A stretch of 64,000 bases of DNA from an uncultured Saprospiraceae bacterium. GTDB taxonomy: Bacteria > Bacteroidota > Bacteroidia > Chitinophagales > Saprospiraceae. Under the pieces are notes generated by a model. That model worked only from the letters and a program-made list of their open reading frames with translations. It did not search any database and had not been told where the DNA came from. Position 1 is the stretch's first letter. Every line of letters begins with the position of its first letter. This document shows positions 46,121-55,773 of this stretch, one piece after another. The stretch is from NCBI GenBank assembly GCA_937921775.1, contig CAKZUK010000033.1:106216-170215 (forward strand). Direction: 5' to 3'. The position numbers were made by a program, and so were the translations under genes.

Positions 46121-46987
46121 ATGGTAATTATAGACAACTTAAAAAAAACTGGATCAGTGAAAAAATTACTCTACACATTTTTGATATGCAGCTTTGCGAT
46201 GACTCTTTTCGCTCAGCGAGGATGGGAAGCTGGAGGCTGGATTGGTACTTCTCATTATTATGGAGATATCAATTCATCGATCAATGTCAAATCTCCTGGT
46301 ATAGCTGCCGGCTTAATAGCTCGGTACAATTTCAATAATAGACTTTGTTTTAAATTTGGAGCCAATTATGGCAATGTCAGTGCAGATGATGCTGATTCCA
46401 AAAATTCATACGAACGAGCTAGAAACCTAAGTTTTGAGTCTGTTCTTTTTGATGGAACTGGCCAATTTGAATTTAACTTCTTGCCATATACCCATGGTAG
46501 TAGTGATGAGTTTTTCACACCTTATCTTTTTGTTGGACTTTCTGTTTTCTATTTCAACCCATTGGCTGAATATGAAGGCGAGATGGTAGAGCTGCGTGAT
46601 CTGGGAACAGAGGGACAGTTTCTCGGTGAAGAATATTTTACTGTTCAGGGAGCCATTGCTTATGGAGCAGGTTTGAAAATTGATTTGAGTTACGAATGGA
46701 GTATCAATGTAGAACTAAGTGCCCGACGTTTATTTACAGATTACCTCGATGATGTGAGTACGGTTTATCCAGATAAGGATGATCTAGAATCATTGAGAGG
46801 TCCAGTAGCTGTAGCTTTGTCAGATCGATCTTTGATTACTGATGAGGTTGGTGGCCAGATCGGACAAACAGGGCGTCAGCGAGGAAGTAGCAATAATAAT
46901 GATTCCATCGTTTATCTTGGGGTTGGCCTAGTTTATTACTTTGGAGACCTTCGTTGCCCTACTTACGGAAGTAGAAAAAGACGATAA
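46121..46987 (+). CDS. Outer-membrane beta-barrel protein, DUF6089 type
   Basis: 288 residues. A signal peptide covers about 13-31 (VKKLLYTFLICSFAMTLFAQ); the GTG at residue 13 (46157) is an alternative start that would give a more typical leader. The mature part begins GWEAGGWIGTSHYYGDI and alternates beta strands (GIAAGLIARYNFNNRLCFKFG), ending in an aromatic VGLVYYFGDL strand, as in outer-membrane barrels. The function is unknown. A strong bidirectional terminator follows. Confidence 0.85.
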   Translation: MVIIDNLKKTGSVKKLLYTFLICSFAMTLFAQRGWEAGGWIGTSHYYGDINSSINVKSPGIAAGLIARYNFNNRLCFKFGANYGNVSADDADSKNSYERARNLSFESVLFDGTGQFEFNFLPYTHGSSDEFFTPYLFVGLSVFYFNPLAEYEGEMVELRDLGTEGQFLGEEYFTVQGAIAYGAGLKIDLSYEWSINVELSARRLFTDYLDDVSTVYPDKDDLESLRGPVAVALSDRSLITDEVGGQIGQTGRQRGSSNNNDSIVYLGVGLVYYFGDLRCPTYGSRKRR

Positions 46988-47010
46988 AGAAAAAAAATAA
47001 GCATAAAAAA

Positions 47011-47045
47011 TCCCGAATCTGCAGTCTTGCAGATTCGGGATTTTT
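47011..47045. terminator. Bidirectional rho-independent terminator
   Basis: TCCCGAATCTGCA (47011-47023) and TGCAGATTCGGGA (47028-47040) form a perfect 13-bp stem with a 4-base loop, flanked by A6 on the left and T5 on the right. Confidence 0.93.
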
Positions 47046-47163
47046 AGTTTTCGACGAACGGGTTTGAAAATATTGTGCTAACGATTTTTTTTATTTACGG
47101 CAGCACTCCATTACATCTTTCAAATATAATTAATTGAAGTAAACAGTTTGAGCGTAGTTGAAG

Positions 47164-47241
47164 CTAAGCGTTTCTTTTACGATTATAGGAAACCCGTCCT
47201 TGTCCATCAAATCCGTATCTACCGGCAAAGACAGGTCTCAT
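47164..47241 (-). CDS. Possible 25-residue basic peptide downstream of the VWA gene
   Basis: Right after the VWA stop codon, AGTAGG precedes an ATG at 47241 and 25 codons, beginning MRPVFAGRYGFDGQG and ending with a TAG. It is rich in Arg, Gly and Tyr. I cannot tell whether it is translated; there is no family match, and chance is possible. Confidence 0.2.
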   Translation of the reverse strand: MRPVFAGRYGFDGQGRVSYNRKRNA

Positions 47242-47248
47242 CCTACTA

Positions 47249-48928
47249 TTAGTTTTCCGCACTAAGTCCACCACTCTTCCGCTCATCCATAGAGCGACTC
47301 AACTCAATCAAAGTCAAGAACTCCTTTCTATAACCTTCCTTGTCATCTCCCATCGCGCCACGCGCGAGTTCCTCTACATTGTCATAGTTACTAGCACCTT
47401 TGTGAACAGAGTTTCTCAATACCATTCCAAAAGAGGCTACTGCTGAAGCAAAACGGAAATTCTCAGAAGCATTGTGCAAAGACTTATCACTATCACGCGT
47501 AGCGAGTTGAAACAAGCTACTCTGATCCTCATCAGGTTTTTTATAACGCAGTTTGATAGTCATCAAATCAGGATCACTTTTGGCGGAAGCCTTTATCTGC
47601 TGTTCTTGATATTTTAATTTGTCAATGCTCGCTGTAGTTTCACCTTCTGTATTTGCAGGAACTACTTCGTATAGCGCTGTAACCGTATGGCCAGGGCCCA
47701 TGTCACCAGCATCTTTTTTGTCATCATTGAAATCTTCATCGTTGAGTAAACGATTCTCATATCCAATCAAACGGTATTCTTTGACCTGTGCCGGATTAAA
47801 TTCAATTTGCAATTTTACATCTTTGGCAATGGTGTAAATATTACTTTTCATTTCGGTAACGAGCACCTTGCGTGCTTCATTGAGATTGTCGATATAAGCA
47901 TAATTGCCATTTCCGTTGTCGGCAATTTGTTCCATTCTACTGTCCTTATAATTACCTGTTCCAAAACCTAGAACAGAAAGGAAGACACCTTCTTCTCGTT
48001 TTTTCTCAATAAGTTTTACCAATTCGGACTGACTACTTACTCCGACATTGAAGTCACCGTCCGTTGCCAAAATCACACGGTTGTTGCCGTCTTTAATAAA
48101 GTTCTTTTTAGCAATTTTATAAGCGAGTTGGATGCCTTCAGCGCCAGCAGTGCTACCACCAGCAGATAACTCATCGATGGCTAGGCGCATTTGACGTTTT
48201 TCACTACCCGGAGTTGAAGGCAGTACAACACCAGAGGCACCAGCATAAACTACAATAGCTACTCGATCTTCATGTTTGAGTTGTTTGATCAACACTTTAA
48301 ACGCATTTTTTAACAAAGGCAATTTATTAGCTTGATTCATTGATCCAGAAACATCGAGTAAGAAAACCAGATTACTAGGAGGCATTTTATCTGTAGGAAT
48401 GTCTGAACCTTTTAGTCCAATATGGACTAACCTATTTTTTGGATTCCATGGACAGGTAGCGACTTCCGTTGTCACGGAAAAAGGATGATCACCAGCAGCC
48501 GTGTCATAGTCATAAGTAAAGTAGTTAATCATTTCTTCGATACGGATAGCATCAACCGGAGGTAAATGACCTTGCATCAAATGACGACGTACATTGCTGT
48601 AAGAAGCATTATCTACGTCAATTGATAAGGTAGATAAAGGTGTTCTGAGTACGCTTTTGAAACTGTTTTCTTTGATGAGATTGTATTCCTCCGTATTCAT
48701 TACAAGCTCGTCTTCAAATCTTTCAATTTCAAATTCTTCAGTTAACTCTTCTATTACTGGCGGCGGTGGTGGTGGTGGCGGTGACTCAGCTGTGCGAGGC
48801 GGTTCTATCCGAACATTCTTTTTTGATTTAACTTGGTATTGCGACTGATCACTTCGGTTGGCAGGTGTGCAGGCAAATAGGAATAAACCAATCAAGCCTA
48901 GGATTGTAAATAATGAACGAGTTTTCAT
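47249..48928 (-). CDS. VWA-domain lipoprotein (YfbK-like)
   Basis: I start at the ATG at 48928 because it gives a lipoprotein signal (MKTRSLFTILGLIGLFLFAC, Cys20); an upstream TTG would bury it. The 559-residue protein has a polyproline stretch (50-57), a VWA-N domain (STLSIDVDNASYSNVRRHL), a VWA domain with MIDAS DVSGSM (192-197), and a C-terminal DUF3520-type region (YRLIGYENRLL). The MIDAS needs a metal to bind protein ligands. The function is unknown; lipid anchoring suggests the periplasm or cell surface. Confidence 0.88.
   Translation of the reverse strand: MKTRSLFTILGLIGLFLFACTPANRSDQSQYQVKSKKNVRIEPPRTAESPPPPPPPPVIEELTEEFEIERFEDELVMNTEEYNLIKENSFKSVLRTPLSTLSIDVDNASYSNVRRHLMQGHLPPVDAIRIEEMINYFTYDYDTAAGDHPFSVTTEVATCPWNPKNRLVHIGLKGSDIPTDKMPPSNLVFLLDVSGSMNQANKLPLLKNAFKVLIKQLKHEDRVAIVVYAGASGVVLPSTPGSEKRQMRLAIDELSAGGSTAGAEGIQLAYKIAKKNFIKDGNNRVILATDGDFNVGVSSQSELVKLIEKKREEGVFLSVLGFGTGNYKDSRMEQIADNGNGNYAYIDNLNEARKVLVTEMKSNIYTIAKDVKLQIEFNPAQVKEYRLIGYENRLLNDEDFNDDKKDAGDMGPGHTVTALYEVVPANTEGETTASIDKLKYQEQQIKASAKSDPDLMTIKLRYKKPDEDQSSLFQLATRDSDKSLHNASENFRFASAVASFGMVLRNSVHKGASNYDNVEELARGAMGDDKEGYRKEFLTLIELSRSMDERKSGGLSAEN
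48759..48783. repeat. (GGT)n microsatellite coding for eight prolines in the VWA lipoprotein
   Basis: GGC/GGT triplets on the plus strand encode PPPPPPPP near residue 50. This is the second such run in the window after 5008-5041. Confidence 0.8.
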
Positions 48929-49271
48929 TGTTCTAAATTTTAGTTTTTTAAAATTGGAGGAACGAACTATTGATGCTTCAATATTCTTTAGATGCACATC
49001 CTTATCGAAATGGTGTGCGCTACTCTTTACATAATTTAAATTACGAAAAAATGATGTTATAGGAAAAGAAATTCGACCAAGTTTACTTGCCAAAGTATAG
49101 ATTGAACAAGGTACTATGAGAATATAAGACAGCTATCTCATTTCTAATACAAATTCTGGAATATGGTCAAAGCAACTTATGGATCAAGAAGAAACTATCG
49201 AGTCGACGACTTTTTATTATCTAGCTCCTCTCTTTACTATGAGATAAAGCTATGCTATTGTATTTTTGAGG
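48929..49271. other. Intergenic region between divergent VWA and YjbQ genes
   Basis: No convincing gene. TATTTTTG (49261-49268) fits the TAnnTTTG box but ends only 3 bases before the YjbQ ATG, which would give an almost leaderless mRNA. Confidence 0.35.
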
Positions 49272-49685
49272 ATGATTTTTCAAAAAGAAATAAAACTTAA
49301 TCCTTACCCTCGAGGCTTTCATTTAATCACAAGAGAGGTATTGCAAGACTTTTCGGATTTACCCGAAACAGGGATTTTTAATTTGTTTATCAAACACACT
49401 TCTGCAGGTATTACCATCAATGAAAATGCGGATCCTTCAGTACGTGTTGATTTTGAGGAGGTATTTAATCGATTGATGCCAGAAAATGAACCTTATCTAA
49501 CGCATACTATGGAGGGCTCAGATGATATGCCGGCACACATTAAATCAGCTTTGGTTGGGAACTCTGTGACAATTCCTATTACAAATGGGCAGCTAAACTT
49601 GGGAACTTGGCAAGGAATTTATCTTTGTGAATTTCGGAATCATGGTGGAAGTCGGAAGTTGGTGGCTACCATTTATGGAGAATAG
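49272..49685 (+). CDS. YjbQ/UPF0047-family protein
   Basis: I start at the ATG at 49272 (MIFQKEIKL); a TTG two codons upstream is less likely. The 137-residue protein spans the whole family: FIKHTSAGITINENAD, THTMEGSDDMPAHIKS, and GTWQGIYLCEFRNHGG. Members have weak thiamine-phosphate synthase activity in E. coli; the cellular role is uncertain. The three conserved His and the acidic residues form the supposed metal site. Confidence 0.92.
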   Translation: MIFQKEIKLNPYPRGFHLITREVLQDFSDLPETGIFNLFIKHTSAGITINENADPSVRVDFEEVFNRLMPENEPYLTHTMEGSDDMPAHIKSALVGNSVTIPITNGQLNLGTWQGIYLCEFRNHGGSRKLVATIYGE

Positions 49686-49747
49686 GAAAAATAGTTTAAT
49701 TTGCAGGATGACTAAACTATTAAACCAAGTCAATAAAAACAGAAACA

Positions 49748-50374
49748 TTGTATCCTTTATTTAACGGCATATTATGGGGGCTTTTCCTGACCATTCTTGC
49801 AGGGCCAATTTTCTTTGCATTGGTGCAGGCAGGAATCGAACGCGGATTTCGTGCAGGCTTCGTCATGGGCTTAGGCATTTGGTTGAGCGATGTATTGATC
49901 ATTGCACTTGTATATCAGAGTGTTGCTTATTTTATAGCTGCTGCGGAAACCGGAAACTTTAAACTATATATGGGGATGGCAGGTGGCGTTCTTCTGACAT
50001 GTATTGGAATACTCACATTGTTTAGTTCGCCTCCGGATATGGAGGCTCCAAAAAATATTAAGACATCAACGGCGTCCTACCTGACTTTGTTTGGGAAAGG
50101 TTTTTTAATTAATACCATTAATCCGTTTACCTTTTTCTTTTGGGTGAGTGTGATGAGTTCTGTTGTTATAAAGGAAGATATGGAAACCAGCTCTTTGCTC
50201 CTTTTCTTTGGAGGAATTATAGGAACTATTATGGTGACAGATAGTTTAAAGATAGTTTCAGCAAAGTTTATTCGTAAGTGGCTAAAGCCTGTACATCTGA
50301 TTTGGGCGAGGAGAATATCTGGAGGGGCTTTGATTCTTTTTGGAATCGCTCTTTTTATAAGAGTTCTATTTTGA
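49748..50374 (+). CDS. LysE-family amino acid exporter/translocator
   Basis: 208 residues with six predicted helices. The N-terminal GILWGLFLTILAGPIFFAL and GFRAGFVMGLGIWLSD are LysE/RhtB features, as is FLINTINPFTFFFW. Start codon is TTG at 49748 because no ATG or GTG lies in frame before a stop at about 49721. It should export amino acids or similar metabolites; the substrate is unknown. It is followed by a bidirectional terminator. Confidence 0.85.
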   Translation: MYPLFNGILWGLFLTILAGPIFFALVQAGIERGFRAGFVMGLGIWLSDVLIIALVYQSVAYFIAAAETGNFKLYMGMAGGVLLTCIGILTLFSSPPDMEAPKNIKTSTASYLTLFGKGFLINTINPFTFFFWVSVMSSVVIKEDMETSSLLLFFGGIIGTIMVTDSLKIVSAKFIRKWLKPVHLIWARRISGGALILFGIALFIRVLF

Positions 50375-50384
50375 GAAAATAAAA

Positions 50385-50430
50385 AACCATCCGTCAGACT
50401 TCACTTTTAATATTGAAATGACGGATGGTT
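50385..50430. terminator. Terminator between convergent LysE and T9SS genes
   Basis: AACCATCCGTCA (50385-50396) and TGACGGATGGTT (50419-50430) pair perfectly, with an inner TTCA/TGAA pairing. The flanking A run gives a T run on the minus strand. Confidence 0.85.
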
Positions 50431-50456
50431 ATTAATGTTTAAATTAACTTGTTAGA

Positions 50457-52100
50457 TTATTTTTGATCAATTACAGTTATCTTTTGACTATCAATCTGAT
50501 CACCTATCTGAGTTACAACAAAGTAAATTTCTCGTTGAGGTAAATTAAATTCCTTCTCCCAGTGTAGGGATTCGTTACTATTTTTGAAGTTGTGTTCCCA
50601 GATTAAATTTCCAGTGCTATCAAACAATTTGATACGCGCTTTTTTTGCATCCGGATTGTGAAGGCTTAGCTTGAATGTTCCATTGTTAGGATTTGGAAAA
50701 ATTTCGAGCATCTTCTTATTCTGATTGTCCATTAAAACAGTCTGAATCTCTGAGAAGTCAAACTTCCCGTCGTAATCAGTTTGCTTGAGGCGATAGTAAT
50801 TATAGCCTGATAAAGGACGAGCGTCAGTAAAGTAATACGTTTGAAGTTCACTGGTAGTACCACGTCCTTCTACTGAACCAATCGTTTCCCAGTTTCGAGC
50901 ATCACTAGTTCGTTGTATTTCAAAACCTGCATTGTTCTCTTCTGAAGCGGTTTGCCACATTAGTTCTACTTCATCTCTTTGAGTTTTAGCAGTAAAGCTT
51001 ACCCATTCTACTGGAAGTGGTGGGTTGAAGCTACCTGCTGCGCAAAGCATAGTAGCTCCTTGTTGACAATTAGAAGTTCCGCAGTCACCTTCAGGGCAAG
51101 GAAATGCGCCACAAGCCACGTTGTCAGTGTCTCCATCGTCAACTCCTCCTACGTCAGAAACACTAGAGCATTTATCAATTACTGGGTTAGTAGATGGAGA
51201 AGAAACAGCAATTATACTTAGGTTGCTTAAAGCTGATTGGCAATCCGAAAAACCTAGTTCGCTTAGAGGAAGCATGAAGGTATAAAAAACAGGGTCTGCT
51301 CCAGCAGGACAATTAGCATCTGTACCGCAAGCTACGGCAACCTGAGTATTAGTAGCTAAGTCATATGAACTTATTGGACCATCGTCATTTCCAATAGAAT
51401 TGTCAATGTCATAAACATTAACTCCGGCACTTCCTCCTCCTGTTGCAAGTTGAATTTCTGTTTCAAACCCAGGGTTGGTAGCGCTATTACAACAGGCCAC
51501 AACTTCTCCTGGATCTCCAACAAATTTTCCATCATTATTGGAAAGCACTTCAAAAGAAAAAGCACCGCTAGATTTATCTGCCACTCTAATTCTAAAAACA
51601 ATCATTAAGTTTTCAGGATTAGTAGAACAATCTTGATCATTATCAAGATCGGCATCTATGACGGTATAGTACGCATGATCTTGACCTCCGTCGTCATCAG
51701 AAACAATATCTGTGTTTCCGCAAGTACCAGATGTTTGAGTGTCACTATCTGGTTCACTGATAAGCCCTGCAAATTTGGTCCATCCAACTTCGCAATCACA
51801 GCTGCCAGTAGCATTTGTCAATAGGCTTTCAAAGTCGATTACTTCAGTAGTCCCATCAGGAAAGTCTTGACCTGTCCCTGCGGTAATACGGCCATCTTGA
51901 TTTGGGTCGAGAATAACTGGGTTGCCAAGTCCGATATTATTGGTGTAGATTTCTCCGGAGCAAGGGGCTTGAGCAAATAAAGTTGATTGAAAAGTAAAAA
52001 GACTAAAGCCCATTATCAATAAGAAGGTAAAAAGGTGTTGGAATGAAAATGTTCTAGAATAATTGGTAGATCTATCCAATTGGGAGTAGAGTGGTTTCAT
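50457..52100 (-). CDS. Secreted protein with T9SS type A sorting domain
   Basis: I start at the ATG at 52100 (MKPLYSQLDRS), not the GTG-like start 29 codons upstream. The 547-residue protein has an unusually long N-terminal region before a hydrophobic segment (21-40) and cleavage near FAQ-AP. The mature N-terminal half (45-340) is acidic and Asp-rich (DPNQDGRITAG, DADLDNDQDC) with many Cys, suggesting calcium-bound secreted domains of unknown function. A fibronectin-like segment (NNAGFEIQRTSDARNWETIG) precedes the T9SS sorting domain (FPNPNNGTF to the end). It stands alone behind an AT-rich upstream region. Confidence 0.85.
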   Translation of the reverse strand: MKPLYSQLDRSTNYSRTFSFQHLFTFLLIMGFSLFTFQSTLFAQAPCSGEIYTNNIGLGNPVILDPNQDGRITAGTGQDFPDGTTEVIDFESLLTNATGSCDCEVGWTKFAGLISEPDSDTQTSGTCGNTDIVSDDDGGQDHAYYTVIDADLDNDQDCSTNPENLMIVFRIRVADKSSGAFSFEVLSNNDGKFVGDPGEVVACCNSATNPGFETEIQLATGGGSAGVNVYDIDNSIGNDDGPISSYDLATNTQVAVACGTDANCPAGADPVFYTFMLPLSELGFSDCQSALSNLSIIAVSSPSTNPVIDKCSSVSDVGGVDDGDTDNVACGAFPCPEGDCGTSNCQQGATMLCAAGSFNPPLPVEWVSFTAKTQRDEVELMWQTASEENNAGFEIQRTSDARNWETIGSVEGRGTTSELQTYYFTDARPLSGYNYYRLKQTDYDGKFDFSEIQTVLMDNQNKKMLEIFPNPNNGTFKLSLHNPDAKKARIKLFDSTGNLIWEHNFKNSNESLHWEKEFNLPQREIYFVVTQIGDQIDSQKITVIDQK

Positions 52101-52994
52101 GATTTTTGATTTGGTTGAATGAAATAAAAAATAAAAAAAGTGATTTTTTTGTATAAATATTTCCCATCTGACTTCACTCACTGACAAAGAAGTGATGGAA
52201 AGTACTTTACTTTTTCTTGTTTTAAAAATGTTATGATTGTAAACGTAATAGCTTGAAAAAATGATTGATAGAATTGCCTAAGCCCATAAGTTTTTAGACA
52301 TAGATATACATATGCTAAGAACTAAATTGTCATTTTAAACAATAGTCTATTAGTAATCGTACAGATTGGTTGTGTTCGAAAACATAGTGTTATGACTAAG
52401 TAGCACTTGTTCGTTCTGAAAAATTTACTGTACCAAAAATGTGTAAAATTAGTTAACACTAAAATTGAGTGTCAATGATTCTTACATTCTTTAGGAAAAT
52501 TGGAAATTTTTGATTGTCTGTTTAAGACGGAACTTTAGTTATAGACGCCAACTAAAGTGAAAGGACGTGTTGTTCATGTTTTTTGGTTTATAAAGGTAAA
52601 AAAATAAAATCGAGTAAAAGTTATCAATGTTTTAAAAAAAAATATTTGATGACTCTCGACTTTATAGAAAAAGAACTAAAAAATAGGTTTGAAGTATTTT
52701 TTAATTACAGACAAAGATACAATAGTATTTCTGTTTGCTTTCTCAAAAGTATTATTAAATCAACTTAAAAACAAAGATCGTGCGTTTTTTAACGTATAGC
52801 CTTTTTCTTAGATAACATTGATGTTACGATGCTGTCTAAGGTGTGTTTTTTTGTTAAGACAACAAATTTTAGAGCTTAAACTTTAGTGCTTACTACGTCG
52901 TTTAGGTGATATGCAGCAATTAATCGGGGACTAAGGCTACAGGGATGGTGAGGTTTGAAAATGGTGTACTTGATGAGTACAGCTTGAGAATTAG
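52101..52994. other. Long AT-rich gene-free region
   Basis: About 0.9 kb with A/T runs and no convincing coding frame. A plus-strand frame of 61 codons from a TTG at 52583 has a lysine-rich composition typical of chance frames. I see no tRNA or repeat. It should hold the promoter for the T9SS gene, and a decayed gene is possible. Confidence 0.5.
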
Positions 52995-53723
52995 CTATTT
53001 TTTGCTAAAAATATTATATTTTAAAATACAGTAAATAGCTCGAAAGCCATCCTTCCATCCAATTTTTTTACCTTCTTCATAGGTCCGACCATAGTAGGAA
53101 ATTCCTACTTCATATATGCGCACCTTGGGGATACGGGAGATCTTGGCAGTCACTTCAGGCTCAAAACCAAAGCGATTTTCACGCAGCGACAAACCCTGAA
53201 TAAGTTCGGTTTTGAACAATTTATAGCAGGTTTCCATATCTGTTAAATTCAGATTGGTAAACATATTGGAAAGCCCCGTCAACCACTGATTGCCACGAGA
53301 ATGCCAGTAAAATAATATGCGATGAGGCTTGCCTCCTAAAAACCTGGAACCATAAACAACATCGGCAAAACCATCAATTACTGGCTTTAGTAAAATATTA
53401 TACTCCTCAGGGTCGTATTCTAAGTCAGCATCCTGAATGACTAAAAGGTCACCAGTAGCATGTTGGATGCCTGTGTGCAAGGCAGCTCCTTTACCTTTAT
53501 TGACTTCATGCGCCAGATAGCGAATGTTCAACTTAGGGTTAGTTGCCATGTAACGTTGAATGGCTCCTTCTGTGTCATCGCTAGAGCAGTCGTTCGTTAT
53601 AATGATTTCTTTTTGAATGTCATTGATAAGCTTTACCGCCTTTACCCGATCAAGAATCAGATGAATGGTTTTTTCCTCATTGTAGGCAGGAATAATTATG
53701 GAAAGTTTTTGATTCATATTCAT
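52995..53723 (-). CDS. GT-A family 2 glycosyltransferase (dolichol-phosphate-mannose synthase-like)
   Basis: I start at 53723 ([17 protein letters not shown]), which begins directly at the family's first beta strand; a farther upstream start is unneeded. The 242-residue domain has [32 protein letters not shown] and the metal-binding DAD in [14 protein letters not shown]. The later [19 protein letters not shown] matches polyprenyl-phosphate glycosyltransferases. It should transfer a sugar to a lipid carrier. No C-terminal membrane domain is present. Confidence 0.9.
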   Translation of the reverse strand: MNMNQKLSIIIPAYNEEKTIHLILDRVKAVKLINDIQKEIIITNDCSSDDTEGAIQRYMATNPKLNIRYLAHEVNKGKGAALHTGIQHATGDLLVIQDADLEYDPEEYNILLKPVIDGFADVVYGSRFLGGKPHRILFYWHSRGNQWLTGLSNMFTNLNLTDMETCYKLFKTELIQGLSLRENRFGFEPEVTAKISRIPKVRIYEVGISYYGRTYEEGKKIGWKDGFRAIYCILKYNIFSKK

Positions 53724-53835
53724 TGGCTCATTTAGAATGGGCAAATATAGGCTTTTCAGAGGAGCCATCATGAAAATCCATGTGAAAATATAGAGATTAG
53801 ATGGGCAGTATGCCTGATTAGTAATCGGTGATTAG

Positions 53836-54879
53836 CTAGCTAAGATGTGCCGTGACCCGCTTGTTCATCAACTTAAACCATAGAGGTGGGATCAATGATA
53901 TAAGCATAGACGTTGGATAGCCATAAGGCAATTGCGGACTTTCATCCATATGACGAAGTATCTGATATTGTCGGTCTGCCTTGAAATGATGGTCCGCATG
54001 TCGGGTAAGTTCGTAAAGGTAGATACGTCCCATTTCATGATTTGAGTTCCAGGAATGTTTGGAGGATACGCGCTCATAACGACCTGAGTCCAATTTTTTT
54101 CGGGACAAACCATAATGCTCAATATAATTGACCGTCTCCAAAAGTAAGAACCCAAAAATAGCTGCAGCAATGGCGTAGGGTATCATTGACCAACTGAAAA
54201 GTAATCCGACAGTAGAAAGATAAACGATATGATAAATTTGGAACCAAATCATTTCATTTTCAATACTCAATACGGGCTTGTTTATTTTTTTTAAACGACC
54301 TGCTTCTAGCTTCCAGGCATTGATGTAAGTGTTGAAAACTGATCGCAGCCAGAAGGCATATATAGATTCTCCCTTACGGGCCGACGATGGATCTTCCGGC
54401 GTTGCAATGTGTTTGTGATGACCGCGATTGTGTTCAATATTGAAATGAGTATAAAGGGCTGGAGTTAAAAGTAATTTTGCAAAAGCTTGCTCATGTTTTT
54501 TTGATCTATGCCCTAACTCGTGTGCAACATTAATTCCAAATGAACCTAGGATCATACCGACGTTTAAAGTCATACAAACGAGCTCGTAAGTTGCTAGTCC
54601 ACCTGTTTCGAGTCGACTGAAAAAGAACCAAAGTAAACTGAATGTTATTGGAATATGAAGATAAAGAAGAAAGTCAAAATATGCGATCTCTTTTCGATCG
54701 GTTTCTTCTTCTTTAGGAAAATTACTTAGTGATTGCGGTAAGAAAAACTCTAGGACTGGAATTATAACAAAGCCAACATAAACGGCTCCGAGTGAGCACC
54801 AGCCTCCCCAATGAATCCCTAAGAAAGCAGCAATAGGAGCTAGATAAGCAACGAGATATTTAAGATCTTTGAAGTACAT
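53836..54879 (-). CDS. AlkB-type alkane/fatty acid non-haem di-iron monooxygenase
   Basis: The 347-residue membrane protein has about six helices and the histidine boxes of alkane 1-monooxygenases: HELGHRSKKH (120-129), EHNRGHHKH (149-157), NYIEHYG (251-257) and RHADHH (293-298). The NYxEHYG box distinguishes AlkB from ordinary desaturases. It should hydroxylate a terminal or lipid carbon using O2 and electrons from a ferredoxin- or rubredoxin-type donor. A ferredoxin-reductase gene lies less than 1 kb away on the other strand. The true substrate is unknown. Confidence 0.9.
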   Translation of the reverse strand: MYFKDLKYLVAYLAPIAAFLGIHWGGWCSLGAVYVGFVIIPVLEFFLPQSLSNFPKEEETDRKEIAYFDFLLYLHIPITFSLLWFFFSRLETGGLATYELVCMTLNVGMILGSFGINVAHELGHRSKKHEQAFAKLLLTPALYTHFNIEHNRGHHKHIATPEDPSSARKGESIYAFWLRSVFNTYINAWKLEAGRLKKINKPVLSIENEMIWFQIYHIVYLSTVGLLFSWSMIPYAIAAAIFGFLLLETVNYIEHYGLSRKKLDSGRYERVSSKHSWNSNHEMGRIYLYELTRHADHHFKADRQYQILRHMDESPQLPYGYPTSMLISLIPPLWFKLMNKRVTAHLS

Positions 54880-55096
54880 CAGAATTGTTGTATTGAGAGG
54901 TGATATTCTATTTTGAAATATTGATGTGTTTTATTAGCAATATACAAAAATATAACCTAGCCACTACACGCAATTAAAGTTTGCAAAAAAATAACTTAGA
55001 TGAATGGGGCTTGTACAACTTATAGTAGAAACCTGATTTTGAATTTGGAGAGAACCAAGTCATTGAGAACTGCCATTTCCACTAAAATTACCATTT

Positions 55097-55480
55097 CTAT
55101 GCTCTGTTCTGCTCTTCTCTTTGTTGCAGAAGTGTTTTGTGTTTGGAGTATTGTTGTTCTCTAATGAAATAAAGAAAAGCAGTTAAACCGATCGCAATCC
55201 AAATCAAAATAAACCCAAGAGAGAGTATAGCGTTTTGCTGCTCTACAAAGGAAGCAACAGTTAGCCCCGAACCTAGCATGACAAAAACAATAATATATTT
55301 TATAATTGAAATCCGTTCTGCTTGAACGTTCTTAGCTATGAGCTTATGAATATGTTCATAACCAACCAGGCCTGTTTTGATCAGATGTTTTTTCATCCGG
55401 TAATCCAGCGTAATTTTAATAATGCTGAAAACCGTAAAAAGCATTCCCAAAGTCGTGACTAACATTGCAATGATATCCAT
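55097..55480 (-). CDS. Membrane protein with three predicted helices
   Basis: 127 residues. Helices at about 4-25, 60-80 and 85-107 are separated by a basic, amphipathic linker (KKHLIKTGLVGYEHIHKLIAK) and followed by a polar tail (KHKTLLQQREEQNRA). The pattern resembles DUF6249-type inner-membrane proteins, but I cannot confirm that. The start is ATG. It lies between the AlkB gene and the ferredoxin-reductase gene, oriented like AlkB. Confidence 0.6.
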   Translation of the reverse strand: MDIIAMLVTTLGMLFTVFSIIKITLDYRMKKHLIKTGLVGYEHIHKLIAKNVQAERISIIKYIIVFVMLGSGLTVASFVEQQNAILSLGFILIWIAIGLTAFLYFIREQQYSKHKTLLQQREEQNRA

Positions 55481-55773
55481 AATAAATCAGTTTATTTGGT
55501 GACGACAAGTGTTATTCTATAGGGGAGGGTGTGAACAATGTACTAGTTTTGTACATTATTAGTAGGTAAATAATCATTAGAAACAATTACCTAACACTTT
55601 TGAGATACAAAAAGTACGCCATCTCCTTAGACTTTAAGCCTTTAAACTCAAGGTCAATTATAAAAAAATGATTATGTTCGCTTATTAACAAGGAAGTGGA
55701 TTAAAAATGGAGCTTAAAAATTATAACTCTATTTTATGACAACTTCAAAGAAAGAGGATAAAAACAATAATAA

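Noticed and set aside
52583..52768. 61-codon plus-strand frame in the AT-rich gap
   Set aside because: Lysine- and phenylalanine-rich composition typical of AT-rich noncoding DNA, TTG start, no similarity recognised.
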